This document shows positions 26,054 through 34,255 of a DNA stretch of 64,000 bases, one piece after another. Under the pieces are notes generated by a model. It saw only the letters and a program-made list of their open reading frames with translations. It made no database searches and was not told the DNA's origin. The stretch's first letter is position 1; each line of letters begins with the position of its first letter. A program made the translations under genes and the position numbers. Origin of the DNA: CAZYBU01 sp964645775 (GTDB taxonomy: Bacteria > Spirochaetota > UBA4802 > UBA5550); the NCBI GenBank assembly GCA_964645775.1, contig CAZYBU010000001.1:200006-264005 (forward strand), read 5' to 3'.

Positions 26054-26332
26054 GTGGAGAGACTTTTTCCCTTTCCGCTCATGATTCTTCTGGCCGGACC
26101 CATGATCGCGGGGACGGTTATGACAGGCCTTTTCCACGGCAGACCCGGATTCAGAGAGTTCTTCTTCAGGCTCCTCGTATGGAAGGCGGCTCCCCGATGG
26201 TACGGTATAGGCCTCGTGGCCGCTCCTCTTGTTGTCCTCGTTGTTCTTCTTCCCCTTTCCATGCTGTCGAAGGAAAATATTTTCGCTATCTTTACCGTGA
26301 ATGACCGTCTACATTATGGTATCCGGTCCTGA
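26054..26332 (+). pseudogene. Truncated CPBP-type (CAAX) intramembrane protease fragment
   Basis: A 92-codon frame with two hydrophobic helices (FPLMILLAGPMIAGTVMTGL and YGIGLVAAPLVVLVVLLPLS) separated by HGRPGFREFFFRLLVWKAAP, which matches the loop-and-helix region before the catalytic core in CPBP/Abi family proteases. The first helix of the family and everything from the EExxxR catalytic motif onward are absent, so it is truncated at both ends and cannot be active. It begins at a GTG without convincing start signals, next to a transposase-like remnant. Confidence 0.5.
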
Positions 26333-26432
26333 ACACTCAGGTTCGTTTCTCTCTTAAAAATTTTTTCATATTTCATCTCCCGGTCGTGTACCTTGTAAAA
26401 CCATTAACTTGACAAAGGAGGTATATTGGACT

Positions 26433-26906
26433 ATGATTAATCATTCAGGTGAATCATCCATGGAACTGAGAGAAGAAGATCTGTCCCGTATTGGTGACTA
26501 TGTGAAGGATCGCCTTCCTGAGTGGCTGGCGTCTATTAACCTGTCGGTTCGTGTCTGGGACCCGGAGTTGAGGGAACGTGTCGTTCGCGTTGAGGAGGAA
26601 CTGAAAAACCAGAGGGAACTGATGAAACAGGGCTTCGAGTTCATGGAGAAGCGTTTTGAACAGGTGGACAGGCGTTTTGAACAGGTGGACAGGCGTTTTG
26701 AACAGGTGGACATGCGTTTCGAACAGGTGGAGAAGCGTTTTGAGCAAATGGATAAACGTTTTGAGCAAATAGACAAGCGTTTTGAGCAAATGGATAAACG
26801 TTTTGAATCCTTTGAAAAAAGGTTCACGAGAATAACGTTTCTGATAACGGCAGGGTTTGCCATGGTTACCGTACTGATTACAGTCTTAAAATTTCTGATT
26901 CCATAA
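26433..26906 (+). CDS. Coiled-coil membrane-anchored protein with 7-residue repeats
   Basis: About 157 residues: an N-terminal region (ELREEDLSRIGDYVKDRLPE), a long coiled coil made of eight near-identical heptads of the type RFEQVDR/RFEQMDK, and a C-terminal membrane helix (FLITAGFAMVTVLITVLKFL). The protein would sit as a tail-anchored rod. ATG 26433 follows AGGAGG at 11 bases; ATG 26460 (MELREED) has AGGTGA at seven bases and is equally possible. I recognise this as a common anaerobe/spirochaete-type coiled-coil protein of unknown function. The heptads are encoded by 21-bp DNA repeats, so repeat number may vary between strains. Confidence 0.75.
   Translation: MINHSGESSMELREEDLSRIGDYVKDRLPEWLASINLSVRVWDPELRERVVRVEEELKNQRELMKQGFEFMEKRFEQVDRRFEQVDRRFEQVDMRFEQVEKRFEQMDKRFEQIDKRFEQMDKRFESFEKRFTRITFLITAGFAMVTVLITVLKFLIP
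26652..26819 (+). repeat. Eight tandem 21-bp repeats within the coiled-coil gene
   Basis: Units begin CGTTTT(or C)GA at 26652, 26673, 26694, 26715, 26736, 26757, 26778 and 26799. The first two units are identical over 21 bases and the third differs by one. Because units are 21 bp, gain or loss keeps the reading frame. Confidence 0.9.
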
Positions 26907-26945
26907 TAATTGTTTTGTTTCTATACGTGGTAGAAGGATTCCAGC

Positions 26946-28478
26946 ATGTATCTTGCTGGTAATGATGTTCCAGACCGGGGGCTCTCCATGACAGACTATG
27001 ACGCGATCGTAATCGGTGCCGGCAACGGCGGACTGACCTCGGCCCTTACAATAGCGAAGGCCGGTGCCAAAACTTTACTTTTGGAACAGCATAACATTCC
27101 CGGAGGGAGCGCCACCAGTTTTATGCGGGGACGCTTCGAGTTTGAAGTGGCACTTCATCAGCTAAGCGGTGTGGGGACCGATGACTTCCCCGGCCCCCTG
27201 AAGCGTACTTTCCGTGATCTGGGTATCGACAAAGATATCGACCTGGTCCGCATGGAAAATCTTTACCGTATTGTATACCCGGAGAAGATGGACATTACTC
27301 TGAAGGCGGACCGTGCCGCCTCTATCACGCTCCTCCAGGATCGCTTCCCGGAGGAGGCGGAGAACATTCAGCGGTTTTATGACCTGATCTATGATTTCTG
27401 TAACCAGTGGCTGGGTGTGTACTTCATGAAAGACCCGGAAGCCTCACCTGAAAAGTATCCCGCCTTTTTTTCTCTCGCTCTAAGATCCATGGAAGATGTC
27501 ATGGACGAGTACATAAATGATCCACTTCTGAAATCGGCCCTGGGAATATACTGTTCCTATATCGGCATGCCTCCTAAAGAACTCTCCTTCATGGATTACG
27601 CAGTGGTCCTATGGGCTTATACCGAGTTTAAACCCTGGCATCTGAAAGGAGGCTCCCAGGCCCTGTCCAATTCCATACTGAATGCTTATCTGGAAGCTGG
27701 AGGCGAGGTGCGATTCAACTGCGGCGTCCGGAAGATACTCGTGGAAAAGGGACAGGTCCACGGAGTAGTCACGGAGAATGGGGATGAGATCACTTCGAAG
27801 AAGATCGTGTCCAACGCCGGTATGCAGACAACCTATGTTGACCTTATTGAACCGGAACATATCCCTGATTACAGGTACAGTGAGATAGGGGCCCGGACCC
27901 CCAGTGTGTCAGCCGTGACCATCTTTCTCGGTTTTGACCGGGAACCGGCTGACCTGGGAATCGACGTGGCAACGAACTTTCTCATAACTACCACGAACAT
28001 GAACCGTGTCTACGAGGACGCAAGGACCCTCAATACCCCTGGTAATATGCTCTTCACATGTTATGACGTGGATGATCCGGAATTCTCCCCGGCAGGATGT
28101 TCCCAGGGTGCCCTGGTAACCCTGGCCTACGGTGATCCCTGGCTTAAGGTCCCCCCGACCCGCTATCATGAAGTAAAGTACGAGTATGCAAGGAAGATGC
28201 TGGAGGTGCTATACAGGGTCCATCCTGAATGTAAAAATCACATTGAAGAACTGGAGGTGGGCACACCCCTGACACACATGCGATACCTGGGACACCCGAT
28301 GGGCGCCATATACGGTTTCGACCAGTATACCCGGGACAATGACCTCTTTATGGAAAAGAGTTCTCCCATAAAGGGGCTTTTCCACGCCGGCGCCTGGGTC
28401 GGCTCCGGAGGGTTTCAACCGACCCTCATGTCCGGGGTATCAGCGGGGCGTTCCGTTCTCCGCTCGTTGCAGGAGTGA
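26946..28478 (+). CDS. CrtI/phytoene-dehydrogenase-like FAD oxidoreductase
   Basis: About 500 residues with an N-terminal Rossmann FAD motif (YDAIVIGAGNGGLTSALTIA), the EQHNIPGGSATSF block typical of CrtI/CrtISO and retinol-saturase-like proteins, and the C-terminal FAD-contacting segment FHAGAWVGSGGFQPTLMSGV. The family desaturates, isomerises or saturates polyene or other hydrophobic chains. The start is either ATG 26946 (AGAAGGA upstream) or ATG 26988 (MTDYDAIV), the latter closer to the usual N-terminus. The next gene, a ferredoxin-type reductase, overlaps or lies within 12 bases, so the pair likely works as oxidoreductase plus electron donor. No other carotenoid genes are nearby. Confidence 0.85.
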   Translation: MYLAGNDVPDRGLSMTDYDAIVIGAGNGGLTSALTIAKAGAKTLLLEQHNIPGGSATSFMRGRFEFEVALHQLSGVGTDDFPGPLKRTFRDLGIDKDIDLVRMENLYRIVYPEKMDITLKADRAASITLLQDRFPEEAENIQRFYDLIYDFCNQWLGVYFMKDPEASPEKYPAFFSLALRSMEDVMDEYINDPLLKSALGIYCSYIGMPPKELSFMDYAVVLWAYTEFKPWHLKGGSQALSNSILNAYLEAGGEVRFNCGVRKILVEKGQVHGVVTENGDEITSKKIVSNAGMQTTYVDLIEPEHIPDYRYSEIGARTPSVSAVTIFLGFDREPADLGIDVATNFLITTTNMNRVYEDARTLNTPGNMLFTCYDVDDPEFSPAGCSQGALVTLAYGDPWLKVPPTRYHEVKYEYARKMLEVLYRVHPECKNHIEELEVGTPLTHMRYLGHPMGAIYGFDQYTRDNDLFMEKSSPIKGLFHAGAWVGSGGFQPTLMSGVSAGRSVLRSLQE

Positions 28479-28489
28479 GGAGTAAAGTC

Positions 28490-29644
28490 ATGAGGAAATC
28501 AGTGAATGAAAAAATTGTTGGATACACGGATATCGTCCTGGAACGGGACATTCTACGGAAGAATGCCCGGAATATTGAAAACAGCCGGGGTGAAACTCAA
28601 AAGGCCATAGACATCCTGCATCCGAAATTTCTTAACCTGAAGCTTTTGGAAAGGAGAGAGGAGACTGGTTCAACTCTTACACTTCGTCTTGTTCCCGCGG
28701 AAGGACACCTGCCACCCTTCCAGGCCGGGCAGTACATAAATCTCTTTGTTGAAATTAATGGTGTGCGGACCAGCCGGCCTTACAGCATCTCTTCTTCGCC
28801 GAAACAGATAGGGTATTATGACGTTACGGTAAAGAGGGTGCAGGATGGCTTTGTCTCTACCTGGCTTACTGACGGCCTGAAAATCGGAGATACCCTCACC
28901 GCCACTTCATCAGCGGGGTATTTCTACTATAATCCTCTCTTTCATGGAAAGGATCTTGTTTTTATCGCAGGAGGAAGCGGTATTACTCCCTTCATGAGCA
29001 TGATCCGTGAGGTGACGGACCGAGGTCTTGATCGGAAGATTCACCTCATCTACGGTAACCGGAGCGAGAAGGATATCATTTTCAAGGAGGAGCTTGCAGA
29101 CAGGGATTCCATGCACGGGAATCTGAAAGTGGATCACGTGATATCCGAATCCGGCGGGAGGTTCGATGGACGGAAAGGCTTTATAACGAAGGAATTAATA
29201 ACTGAACTTGTGCCTAATTATACGAATGTCATGTTCTACGTTTGCGGTCCGGGGGCCATGTACACCTTTGTCCTGGATGAGCTGGCCGCCCTGGATATTC
29301 CAAAGAGAAAAATCCGGGTCGAGGTCTTCGGCCCGCCTCCGAACGTGACCGAGCATCCCGGCTGGCCTGAATCGGTTAGACCGGATGATGAATTCCAGGT
29401 AATCCTGAACGGCAGGACGTTCCCTGCCCGGGCGGGCGAGCCCCTGATGAATTCTCTGGAACGTTCCGGTATTGTGCTGCCCGCCCTGTGCCGATCGGGT
29501 GAATGTTCCCTCTGCCGCACGAAGCTGTTGAAGGGGAAGGTGTTCCATCCTGCGTCTGCCCTTATCAGGAAGTCGGACATGAAGTATAGCTACATCCACC
29601 CCTGCGTGGCCTTTCCCTTGGAGGATCTGGAACTGCTCCTATAA
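28490..29644 (+). CDS. Ferredoxin-NAD(P)H reductase with C-terminal [2Fe-2S] domain
   Basis: 384 residues from ATG 28490, which has GAGGAG seven bases upstream (an in-frame start at 28475 overlaps the previous gene). After a ~60-residue extension come an FAD-binding barrel (RPYSISSSP), an NAD(P) domain (LVFIAGGSGITPFMSMIREV; FYVCGPGAMY) and a plant-type [2Fe-2S] domain with ALCRSGECSLC and the distal HPCVAFP cysteine. This is the layout of one-component oxygenase or hydroxylase reductases (HmpC/vanillate-reductase-like order FAD-NAD-2Fe2S). The N-terminal extension is unusual. It probably delivers electrons to the CrtI-like partner encoded just upstream. Confidence 0.88.
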   Translation: MRKSVNEKIVGYTDIVLERDILRKNARNIENSRGETQKAIDILHPKFLNLKLLERREETGSTLTLRLVPAEGHLPPFQAGQYINLFVEINGVRTSRPYSISSSPKQIGYYDVTVKRVQDGFVSTWLTDGLKIGDTLTATSSAGYFYYNPLFHGKDLVFIAGGSGITPFMSMIREVTDRGLDRKIHLIYGNRSEKDIIFKEELADRDSMHGNLKVDHVISESGGRFDGRKGFITKELITELVPNYTNVMFYVCGPGAMYTFVLDELAALDIPKRKIRVEVFGPPPNVTEHPGWPESVRPDDEFQVILNGRTFPARAGEPLMNSLERSGIVLPALCRSGECSLCRTKLLKGKVFHPASALIRKSDMKYSYIHPCVAFPLEDLELLL

Positions 29645-29878
29645 ATATTTCTCAGGAATCGGCGGTTCCCGGAGCAATATCCAGAAAATGTACCGTTTGC
29701 TTCTGCTGATGATCGTTTGCGCGGAATTGTTGTTTACATAAACGATCACGTACTCCGTCTTTACCGATTTAGACGAACTGTATTTTCCGTATTCCATTGC
29801 TTTTACTGTCCCGGAAAAACCCTTCGGATTCTCTCCGTCAAAGCCTCCTTTTCTGAATAAGAAAGTTGTGGCTACCAT
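29639..29878 (-). CDS. Doubtful small open frame in a 367-bp gap
   Basis: A 79-codon frame on the minus strand begins ATG 29878 (MVATTFLFRKGGFDGENPKG) and ends with ILLREPPIPEKYL, overlapping the end of the reductase gene by six bases. Composition looks protein-like and a GGAAG lies upstream, but I recognise no family and it may be a relic. The rest of the gap before the FMN reductase start at 30012 shows nothing else. Confidence 0.3.
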   Translation of the reverse strand: MVATTFLFRKGGFDGENPKGFSGTVKAMEYGKYSSSKSVKTEYVIVYVNNNSAQTIISRSKRYIFWILLREPPIPEKYL

Positions 29879-30011
29879 CTCTTTACTTCCGGGATTGAAT
29901 TACGAGACTATTATGGTATTGCCTCTCAAATCGTCTGTGGCATGGATTATTATTGACTTTATTCATCTTATGGCGTTGGATACATGTAATGAATACAATC
30001 TGGGAGGAATC

Positions 30012-30590
30012 ATGGCTTTTAGCTGCGCGGTTATATACGGATCGGTACGGAGCGAACGGCAGGGTATAAAAGTGGCCCGTTATCTTGCCAAAAAACTGGA
30101 GGATAGGGGGTATTCAGTAAACCTGATCGATCCCCTGGAATACCAGCTACCCTTTCTGGATAAGATGTACAAGGAATACGAAAAGGGCCAGGCGCCGGAA
30201 GTCATGGAAAACCTGGCGGAGATTTTCCGTAACGCTGACGGTTTTCTTATTGTTTCAGGTGAGTACAACCACAGTGTTCCCCCGGCCCTGAAGAACATAC
30301 TGGACCATTTTCAGTCGGAGTACCTCTTCAAGCCGAGCGCCATCGCCTGCTACTCCGCCGGGATGTTTGGTGGAGTTCGGGCCGCGGTTCACCTCCGGGC
30401 ACTTCTGTCCGAGTTGGGTACTTCCGGTATATCCTCACTTCTACCTGTGCCCTATGTGCAGGATAATTTTGATGAAAACAATGTTCCTCTTAAAGAAATT
30501 ATTGAAAAGAGCGCGGACCGTTTCCTGGATGAGTTTGAGTGGTATATCGAGGCCCTTAAAAAACAAAGAGAGAAAGGGGTACCTTTCTAG
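30012..30590 (+). CDS. NADPH-dependent FMN reductase (flavodoxin-like fold)
   Basis: 192 residues from ATG 30012, with GGGAGG five bases upstream. The FMN-phosphate loop is AVIYGSVRSERQGIKVARYL, followed by FLIVSGEYNHSVPPALKNIL and YSAGMFGGVRAAVHLRALL, the conserved blocks of the SsuE/ArsH/azoreductase-like family. It reduces FMN or quinone-like substrates with NADPH. Together with the two oxidoreductases upstream it forms a redox gene group, although the 367-bp gap argues for a separate promoter. Substrate not predictable. Confidence 0.87.
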   Translation: MAFSCAVIYGSVRSERQGIKVARYLAKKLEDRGYSVNLIDPLEYQLPFLDKMYKEYEKGQAPEVMENLAEIFRNADGFLIVSGEYNHSVPPALKNILDHFQSEYLFKPSAIACYSAGMFGGVRAAVHLRALLSELGTSGISSLLPVPYVQDNFDENNVPLKEIIEKSADRFLDEFEWYIEALKKQREKGVPF

Positions 30591-30863
30591 TTTTTTATTC
30601 GGTAGTTTCTTTTACCTCTTATCTTTTCTATTCTGAAAATCTATTACCCGGAGGGTGTTAGCGCAGACACTCTGTGAAGACAGGATGTTTACCTGGCGGG
30701 CCGACGTATATTTGCTCATCCTGTTCAACGTCGAGTGTGAACAGAAAATCCATCTGGCAGCAGCCTGGAATGAATAGTGTATTCGGGTGATTGCTGATTT
30801 ATCCTGACCTTCATGTCATCTGAAGATTCAATAGGAAAAAATTAAAATATGGGGAAAAGTTGC

Positions 30864-30913
30864 TTGACGACAATAGAGTTAATGCTCTAATTATTAGAGT
30901 AATAACTCTATTG
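30864..30913 (+). promoter_or_regulatory. Promoter embedded in a nested palindromic operator
   Basis: An 11-bp perfect inverted repeat, CAATAGAGTTA (30871-30881) and TAACTCTATTG (30903-30913), encloses a second one, CTCTAAT (30885-30891), T, ATTAGAG (30893-30899). A -35-like TTGACG (30864-30869) and a -10-like TCTAAT (30886-30891) with 16-bp spacing fall in the same stretch, 37-64 bases before ATG 30928. A bound dimer pair would occlude the promoter. The TetR gene at 32950-33624, just after the two genes controlled by this promoter, is the obvious candidate. The preceding ~270 bases (30591-30863) show no gene and only weak hairpins. Confidence 0.7.
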
Positions 30914-30927
30914 CTGGAGATGGCGAG

Positions 30928-31818
30928 ATGACTATCCCTGTGTGGCAGTATTTTCTTACCATGGGAGGCTATATTGTCCTCCTCCTGATACTGGTTGAAG
31001 TAATGCGGAGATTCCCGAAATTCGCAGCAGTTTTCTGGGTACTTTCCCTGCTCTCATTTCCCTTCTGGTTTGAATACCTTGATGGATGGTTTCGGTGGGC
31101 AAAGACATTCAGTGTGCTGGTTCCCACTGCCATTCTTGTGGGTGGTGCACGAATAGCCTGGATGTATAAAAAAAGCCGGAATACAATACTGGCTTTTTTC
31201 AGAGGAGACTGGGTTTTGTGGGTTTTGTACGCTATCCTGTTTTTAAATATTGTAGAAGCGACGCTTAAGGACTTTGCTACTGCGAACTATTTCAACGCCA
31301 TCTGCGGTGTTATCCTCTGTATAACCATTCCCTTCCCGCGCTATAAGAACGGGGAAAGGGTTTACTGGGTAATCGGCAAAAGTAAGCCGCACGATCTACT
31401 CTTCTATTCGACAGCTGCATGGAATTTTCTGTATACTTCCTGGAACATGGCCTTCGTCTACGGGGAGAGCCCGGCATACTTTGCTTCATCCTTCTGTATC
31501 TTAATGGCTGCTGAACTCTATCCCGTATTGAAAAAACGTCCAGAACTTTATCTCATCGCGAGGGTCTATACTCTGGCTTTCCATATTCTTGTCCGTTCCA
31601 TGAGTTCAATCTTCGTACCCCTCATGGATTCAAGTGCATGGGCGAACGAAACCTTCCTCTGGGGGTGGGGATGTGTTAATCTTGTACTCCATGTTCCTTT
31701 CATGGTCTGGTTCTTTTACAGGCAGAGAAAAAGCGTTACTGGTGAGCCGCCCCACGGGAAACAGGCGCCACCAACACGGGAAGAATACCCGCCCCAGGGC
31801 ATCCGGGTTGGGACCTGA
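30928..31818 (+). CDS. Polytopic membrane protein, DUF5692-like (first of a tandem pair)
   Basis: 296 residues with about eight hydrophobic helices. Blocks shared with the next gene include WFRWAKTFSVLVP (compare WFNWVKTYSALAG), FLNIVEATLKDF (compare SLNIFEACMRDF) and AAWNFLYTSWNMAF (compare AYDLWNFAYTYNC), so the two are paralogues; from memory they resemble the uncharacterised DUF5692 family. The C-terminal tail is polar and proline-rich. Translation starts at ATG 30928, with GGAG upstream. The gene is the first after the palindromic operator and is followed by its paralogue after 46 bases. Charged and aromatic residues inside helices suggest a channel, carrier or enzyme, but no function can be assigned. 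Confidence 0.8.
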   Translation: MTIPVWQYFLTMGGYIVLLLILVEVMRRFPKFAAVFWVLSLLSFPFWFEYLDGWFRWAKTFSVLVPTAILVGGARIAWMYKKSRNTILAFFRGDWVLWVLYAILFLNIVEATLKDFATANYFNAICGVILCITIPFPRYKNGERVYWVIGKSKPHDLLFYSTAAWNFLYTSWNMAFVYGESPAYFASSFCILMAAELYPVLKKRPELYLIARVYTLAFHILVRSMSSIFVPLMDSSAWANETFLWGWGCVNLVLHVPFMVWFFYRQRKSVTGEPPHGKQAPPTREEYPPQGIRVGT

Positions 31819-31864
31819 TACTGCGAAGAGATCATGTGTTAGAAAAGCGTAAGGGAGATATATA

Positions 31865-32809
31865 ATGGGTATACTCTATAATGTGCCGGATATGAAAACA
31901 TGGGCGATTGCATTTTTTGTCCTGATGGCTCTTATGGCCTTTAATGAACTGGGAAGGACCACCAGGTGGGGAGGGCTTGCGCTTTTCCTGGTCATCCCGG
32001 CTGTATTGACCGTGGCTGTCTGGCCAGAAACGGCGGCACCCGGTAATGAGTACGGTACAGGGACCTGGTTTAACTGGGTCAAGACCTACTCCGCCCTGGC
32101 CGGGGTCCTGGGCTTTATGGCCATCAGATTCATTCCCGGTCTGGATAAAAACAGATGGGCGCTGGCATTCCCTGCGTTTATCCTGTCGTTGAATATATTC
32201 GAGGCATGCATGAGGGATTTCCAGGTCTTTACCTTTGCGGCATGGGACGGCGAGTTTATCGACAACCTGTGGATGATGTCCGGTCCGTGGAACATCATGA
32301 ACGGTATTGCTGGACTGCTGAACATCATAGCCTTATCCGGATGGGCAGGTATCTTTATTTCGAAGGATAGAACGCGGGATATGATCTGGCCTGACATGAT
32401 CTGGCCCTGGATTATAGCCTACGACCTGTGGAACTTCGCATATACCTATAACTGTATAGCTGACCATTCCTTTTACGCGGGCTTGATATTACTTCTTTCT
32501 TGTACCATCCCAGCCTTTTTTATTAAAAAAGGAGCCTGGCTCCAGCACCGGGCGCAGACCCTGGCTCTCTGGATCATGTTTATCATGACCGTTCCGACAT
32601 TTGCTGACCGTATCGCACCTGTGGAGACAACCCATGATCCCAGGGCCTTTTTCATGGTTAGCCTGGTTTCACTCCTGGCCAATGTGGCCCTTGTGATTTA
32701 CCATTTTTACAGGATACGAAAACTGAAACTCAATCCTGTTAAAGATGAGGTTTACGCTGGTACGGCTTCTTATAAGCAGATAGTGGCTGAAAATTCCAGA
32801 GAGCTGTAG
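31865..32809 (+). CDS. Polytopic membrane protein, DUF5692-like (second of a tandem pair)
   Basis: 314 residues, eight to nine membrane helices. It opens with MAFNELGRTTRWGGLALFLV and GTWFNWVKTYSALAGVLGFM, blocks I associate with DUF5692. Conserved features shared with the preceding gene are the W-x2-W-x-K-x-[FY]-S motif, the LNIxEA-x3-DF motif and the WNxxYTxxx motif, all near membrane boundaries. GGGAGA precedes ATG 31865. A terminator follows at 32837, so the pair forms a two-gene transcript controlled by the upstream operator. Confidence 0.82.
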   Translation: MGILYNVPDMKTWAIAFFVLMALMAFNELGRTTRWGGLALFLVIPAVLTVAVWPETAAPGNEYGTGTWFNWVKTYSALAGVLGFMAIRFIPGLDKNRWALAFPAFILSLNIFEACMRDFQVFTFAAWDGEFIDNLWMMSGPWNIMNGIAGLLNIIALSGWAGIFISKDRTRDMIWPDMIWPWIIAYDLWNFAYTYNCIADHSFYAGLILLLSCTIPAFFIKKGAWLQHRAQTLALWIMFIMTVPTFADRIAPVETTHDPRAFFMVSLVSLLANVALVIYHFYRIRKLKLNPVKDEVYAGTASYKQIVAENSREL

Positions 32810-32836
32810 AAATGTGGCAGTGTGGTTCTGAAAATG

Positions 32837-32862
32837 TGCCCGTTTTCAATACGGGCATTTTT
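32837..32862 (+). terminator. Rho-independent terminator after the DUF5692-like pair
   Basis: TGCCCGT (32837-32843) pairs with ACGGGCA (32851-32857) around a seven-base loop, followed by TTTTT (32858-32862). It ends the two-gene unit and separates it from the TetR gene. Confidence 0.85.
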
Positions 32863-32949
32863 CAGTAACAAAAAAGCCTGGTGAAATATTTTTGTTATCA
32901 GTATTCTGGATCATAGATTGTTTCATGATTTGAATATCAATATTATCGA

Positions 32950-33624
32950 ATGAATACAAAAGAACGTATCATACAGGCCAGCCTTGAACTCTTCAACGAG
33001 TCAGGGGAACGGGCCGTTACCACAAACCATATCGCATTCCACCTGGATATGAGCCCAGGTAACCTCTATTACCACTTCCGGAACAAAGAGAGAATCATAG
33101 AGGCCATCCTTGAGCGTTACATGGATTACATTAATAATTCAATAACCTATCCGGATCCTCGCCATACCGCGGAAGAATTTCTTCGCGGTTACTGTGAACA
33201 GGTTTTCGGGAGTATCTGGAAGTACCGGTTCCTCCATGCTCACATGCCCGATCTTTTAAAGTCAAACAGGAATCTCCACGGTAAGTACCTGCAAACACAT
33301 CGAATGCTCAGTGAGCGCGCATGCGCTGCCATATATCGACTGAAAAAAGATGGGATCATCCAGGTTGAAAAGGAACGTATACAGGAGCTGGTTGTGTTGA
33401 TGAGGCTGGTAACCGGTTCCTGGGTAAGCTACTGCATCGCCAACACCCTGGAGGGGAAGATTACTTTGGAGATGGTGAAACAGGGCGTCCTCATGCTCAT
33501 GGCCCTTATAGAACCCTACGCCACCCGGGAGGGACATGAGCTTTTTCATAAACTCAGGTTGAGTTACAGGAGTGATGTTTCTCTGGACTCCACTTCGGAA
33601 ATCTGTTTCACCGATGATGAATAG
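32950..33624 (+). CDS. TetR/AcrR-family transcriptional regulator
   Basis: 224 residues. The N-terminal HTH is classic TetR: TKERIIQASLELFNESGERA, then VTTNHIAFHLDMSPGNLYYH and FRNKERI. The C-terminal ligand/dimer domain (about 60-210) is all-helical. Such proteins usually repress neighbouring genes and are released by a small molecule. Its position right after the DUF5692-like pair, and the nested palindrome in the promoter of that pair, make it the likely repressor there. Its own upstream region shows no obvious copy of the TAGAGTTA half-site. Confidence 0.88.
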   Translation: MNTKERIIQASLELFNESGERAVTTNHIAFHLDMSPGNLYYHFRNKERIIEAILERYMDYINNSITYPDPRHTAEEFLRGYCEQVFGSIWKYRFLHAHMPDLLKSNRNLHGKYLQTHRMLSERACAAIYRLKKDGIIQVEKERIQELVVLMRLVTGSWVSYCIANTLEGKITLEMVKQGVLMLMALIEPYATREGHELFHKLRLSYRSDVSLDSTSEICFTDDE

Positions 33625-33683
33625 AAATACATAGATTTAATACTGGTCTACTTCTGATCTCCTATGATGATTACATAATATGG

Positions 33684-33917
33684 GTGAGTTCCTTAAAATG
33701 GATTGATGAGCTGGTTACTTTTCATGGGGATGTTCTTCTAAGAGCAATTCTTGAAGAAGGTTTTATCTACGATGGTGAGTGTATAACTGTTATTGGGCCA
33801 AAGGATAATTGGAAACCGTAAAAGATGCGGGATATATCCTTTTCCATTATCACTATCTATGAAGGACCCATTGATGATAGCTTTGATTCAAGTGAATTGC
33901 TAATGTACAGATATTGA
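33684..33917 (+). pseudogene. Decayed HNH-type restriction endonuclease remnant
   Basis: A single frame reads LKWIDELVTFHGDVLLRAIL, EEGFIYDGECITVIGPKDNW, KP, then TAA (33819-33821), then KMRDISFSIITIYEGPIDDS, FDSSELLMYRY and TGA. This matches, from memory, the N-terminal part of putative HNH restriction endonucleases (pattern VLxxGFxYxGxRVPLxGPQGIxKPxxxxLPLSIT, then GPYDDxFxxxGxLxYRY). The stop falls exactly between KP and KM, where the family reads through, and the HNH core is missing. The remaining ~340 bases to the next gene show no intact frame; they contain the right copy of the 21-bp direct repeat. Confidence 0.5.
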
Positions 33918-34049
33918 AGCGCTGGCCATTATTCACCCTGATATGTGGGCCTGCGCATGGCAATAAAATAACAGGCGCCTCTTATCTATTATTACTGTCC
34001 AGTATCCCATGAGAGTGCTTAGAATCGAATTCTCTTATGAGAAACTCAT

Positions 34050-34070
34050 TCGGTTAATCTACTGCCATCC
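34050..34070 (+). repeat. Right copy of the 21-bp direct repeat
   Basis: TCGG followed by T and TAATCTACTGCCATCC; one mismatch to 25705-25725, same orientation. It lies just past the decayed nuclease gene and ~185 bases before the glycoside-hydrolase-like gene, marking a possible right edge of an accessory segment. Confidence 0.6.
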
Positions 34071-34255
34071 TTAAGGGTGATTGTTCATCAAAAAGTCATT
34101 GCAAAAATAACCGCACAGTGACTGAATAATAGAACATTATTCAGGAAAATATTGATAGTGTTTACCAGAAAATCCATTAGACGATTAATGTTTTTTATTT
34201 CGTCAGGTTCGGAAAGGACTTTCCGCTTCATAATTCCATCTCTGCGAGGTTTGTC

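Noticed and set aside
26652..26819. Regular 21-bp repeats as a CRISPR array
   Set aside because: No unique spacers; repeats are contiguous and translated as coiled-coil heptads.
25705..34070. Calling the segment an integrative element with att sites
   Set aside because: No integrase, no tRNA gene and no intact mobility gene; only a 21-bp repeat and decayed fragments support it, so it is listed as a hypothesis.
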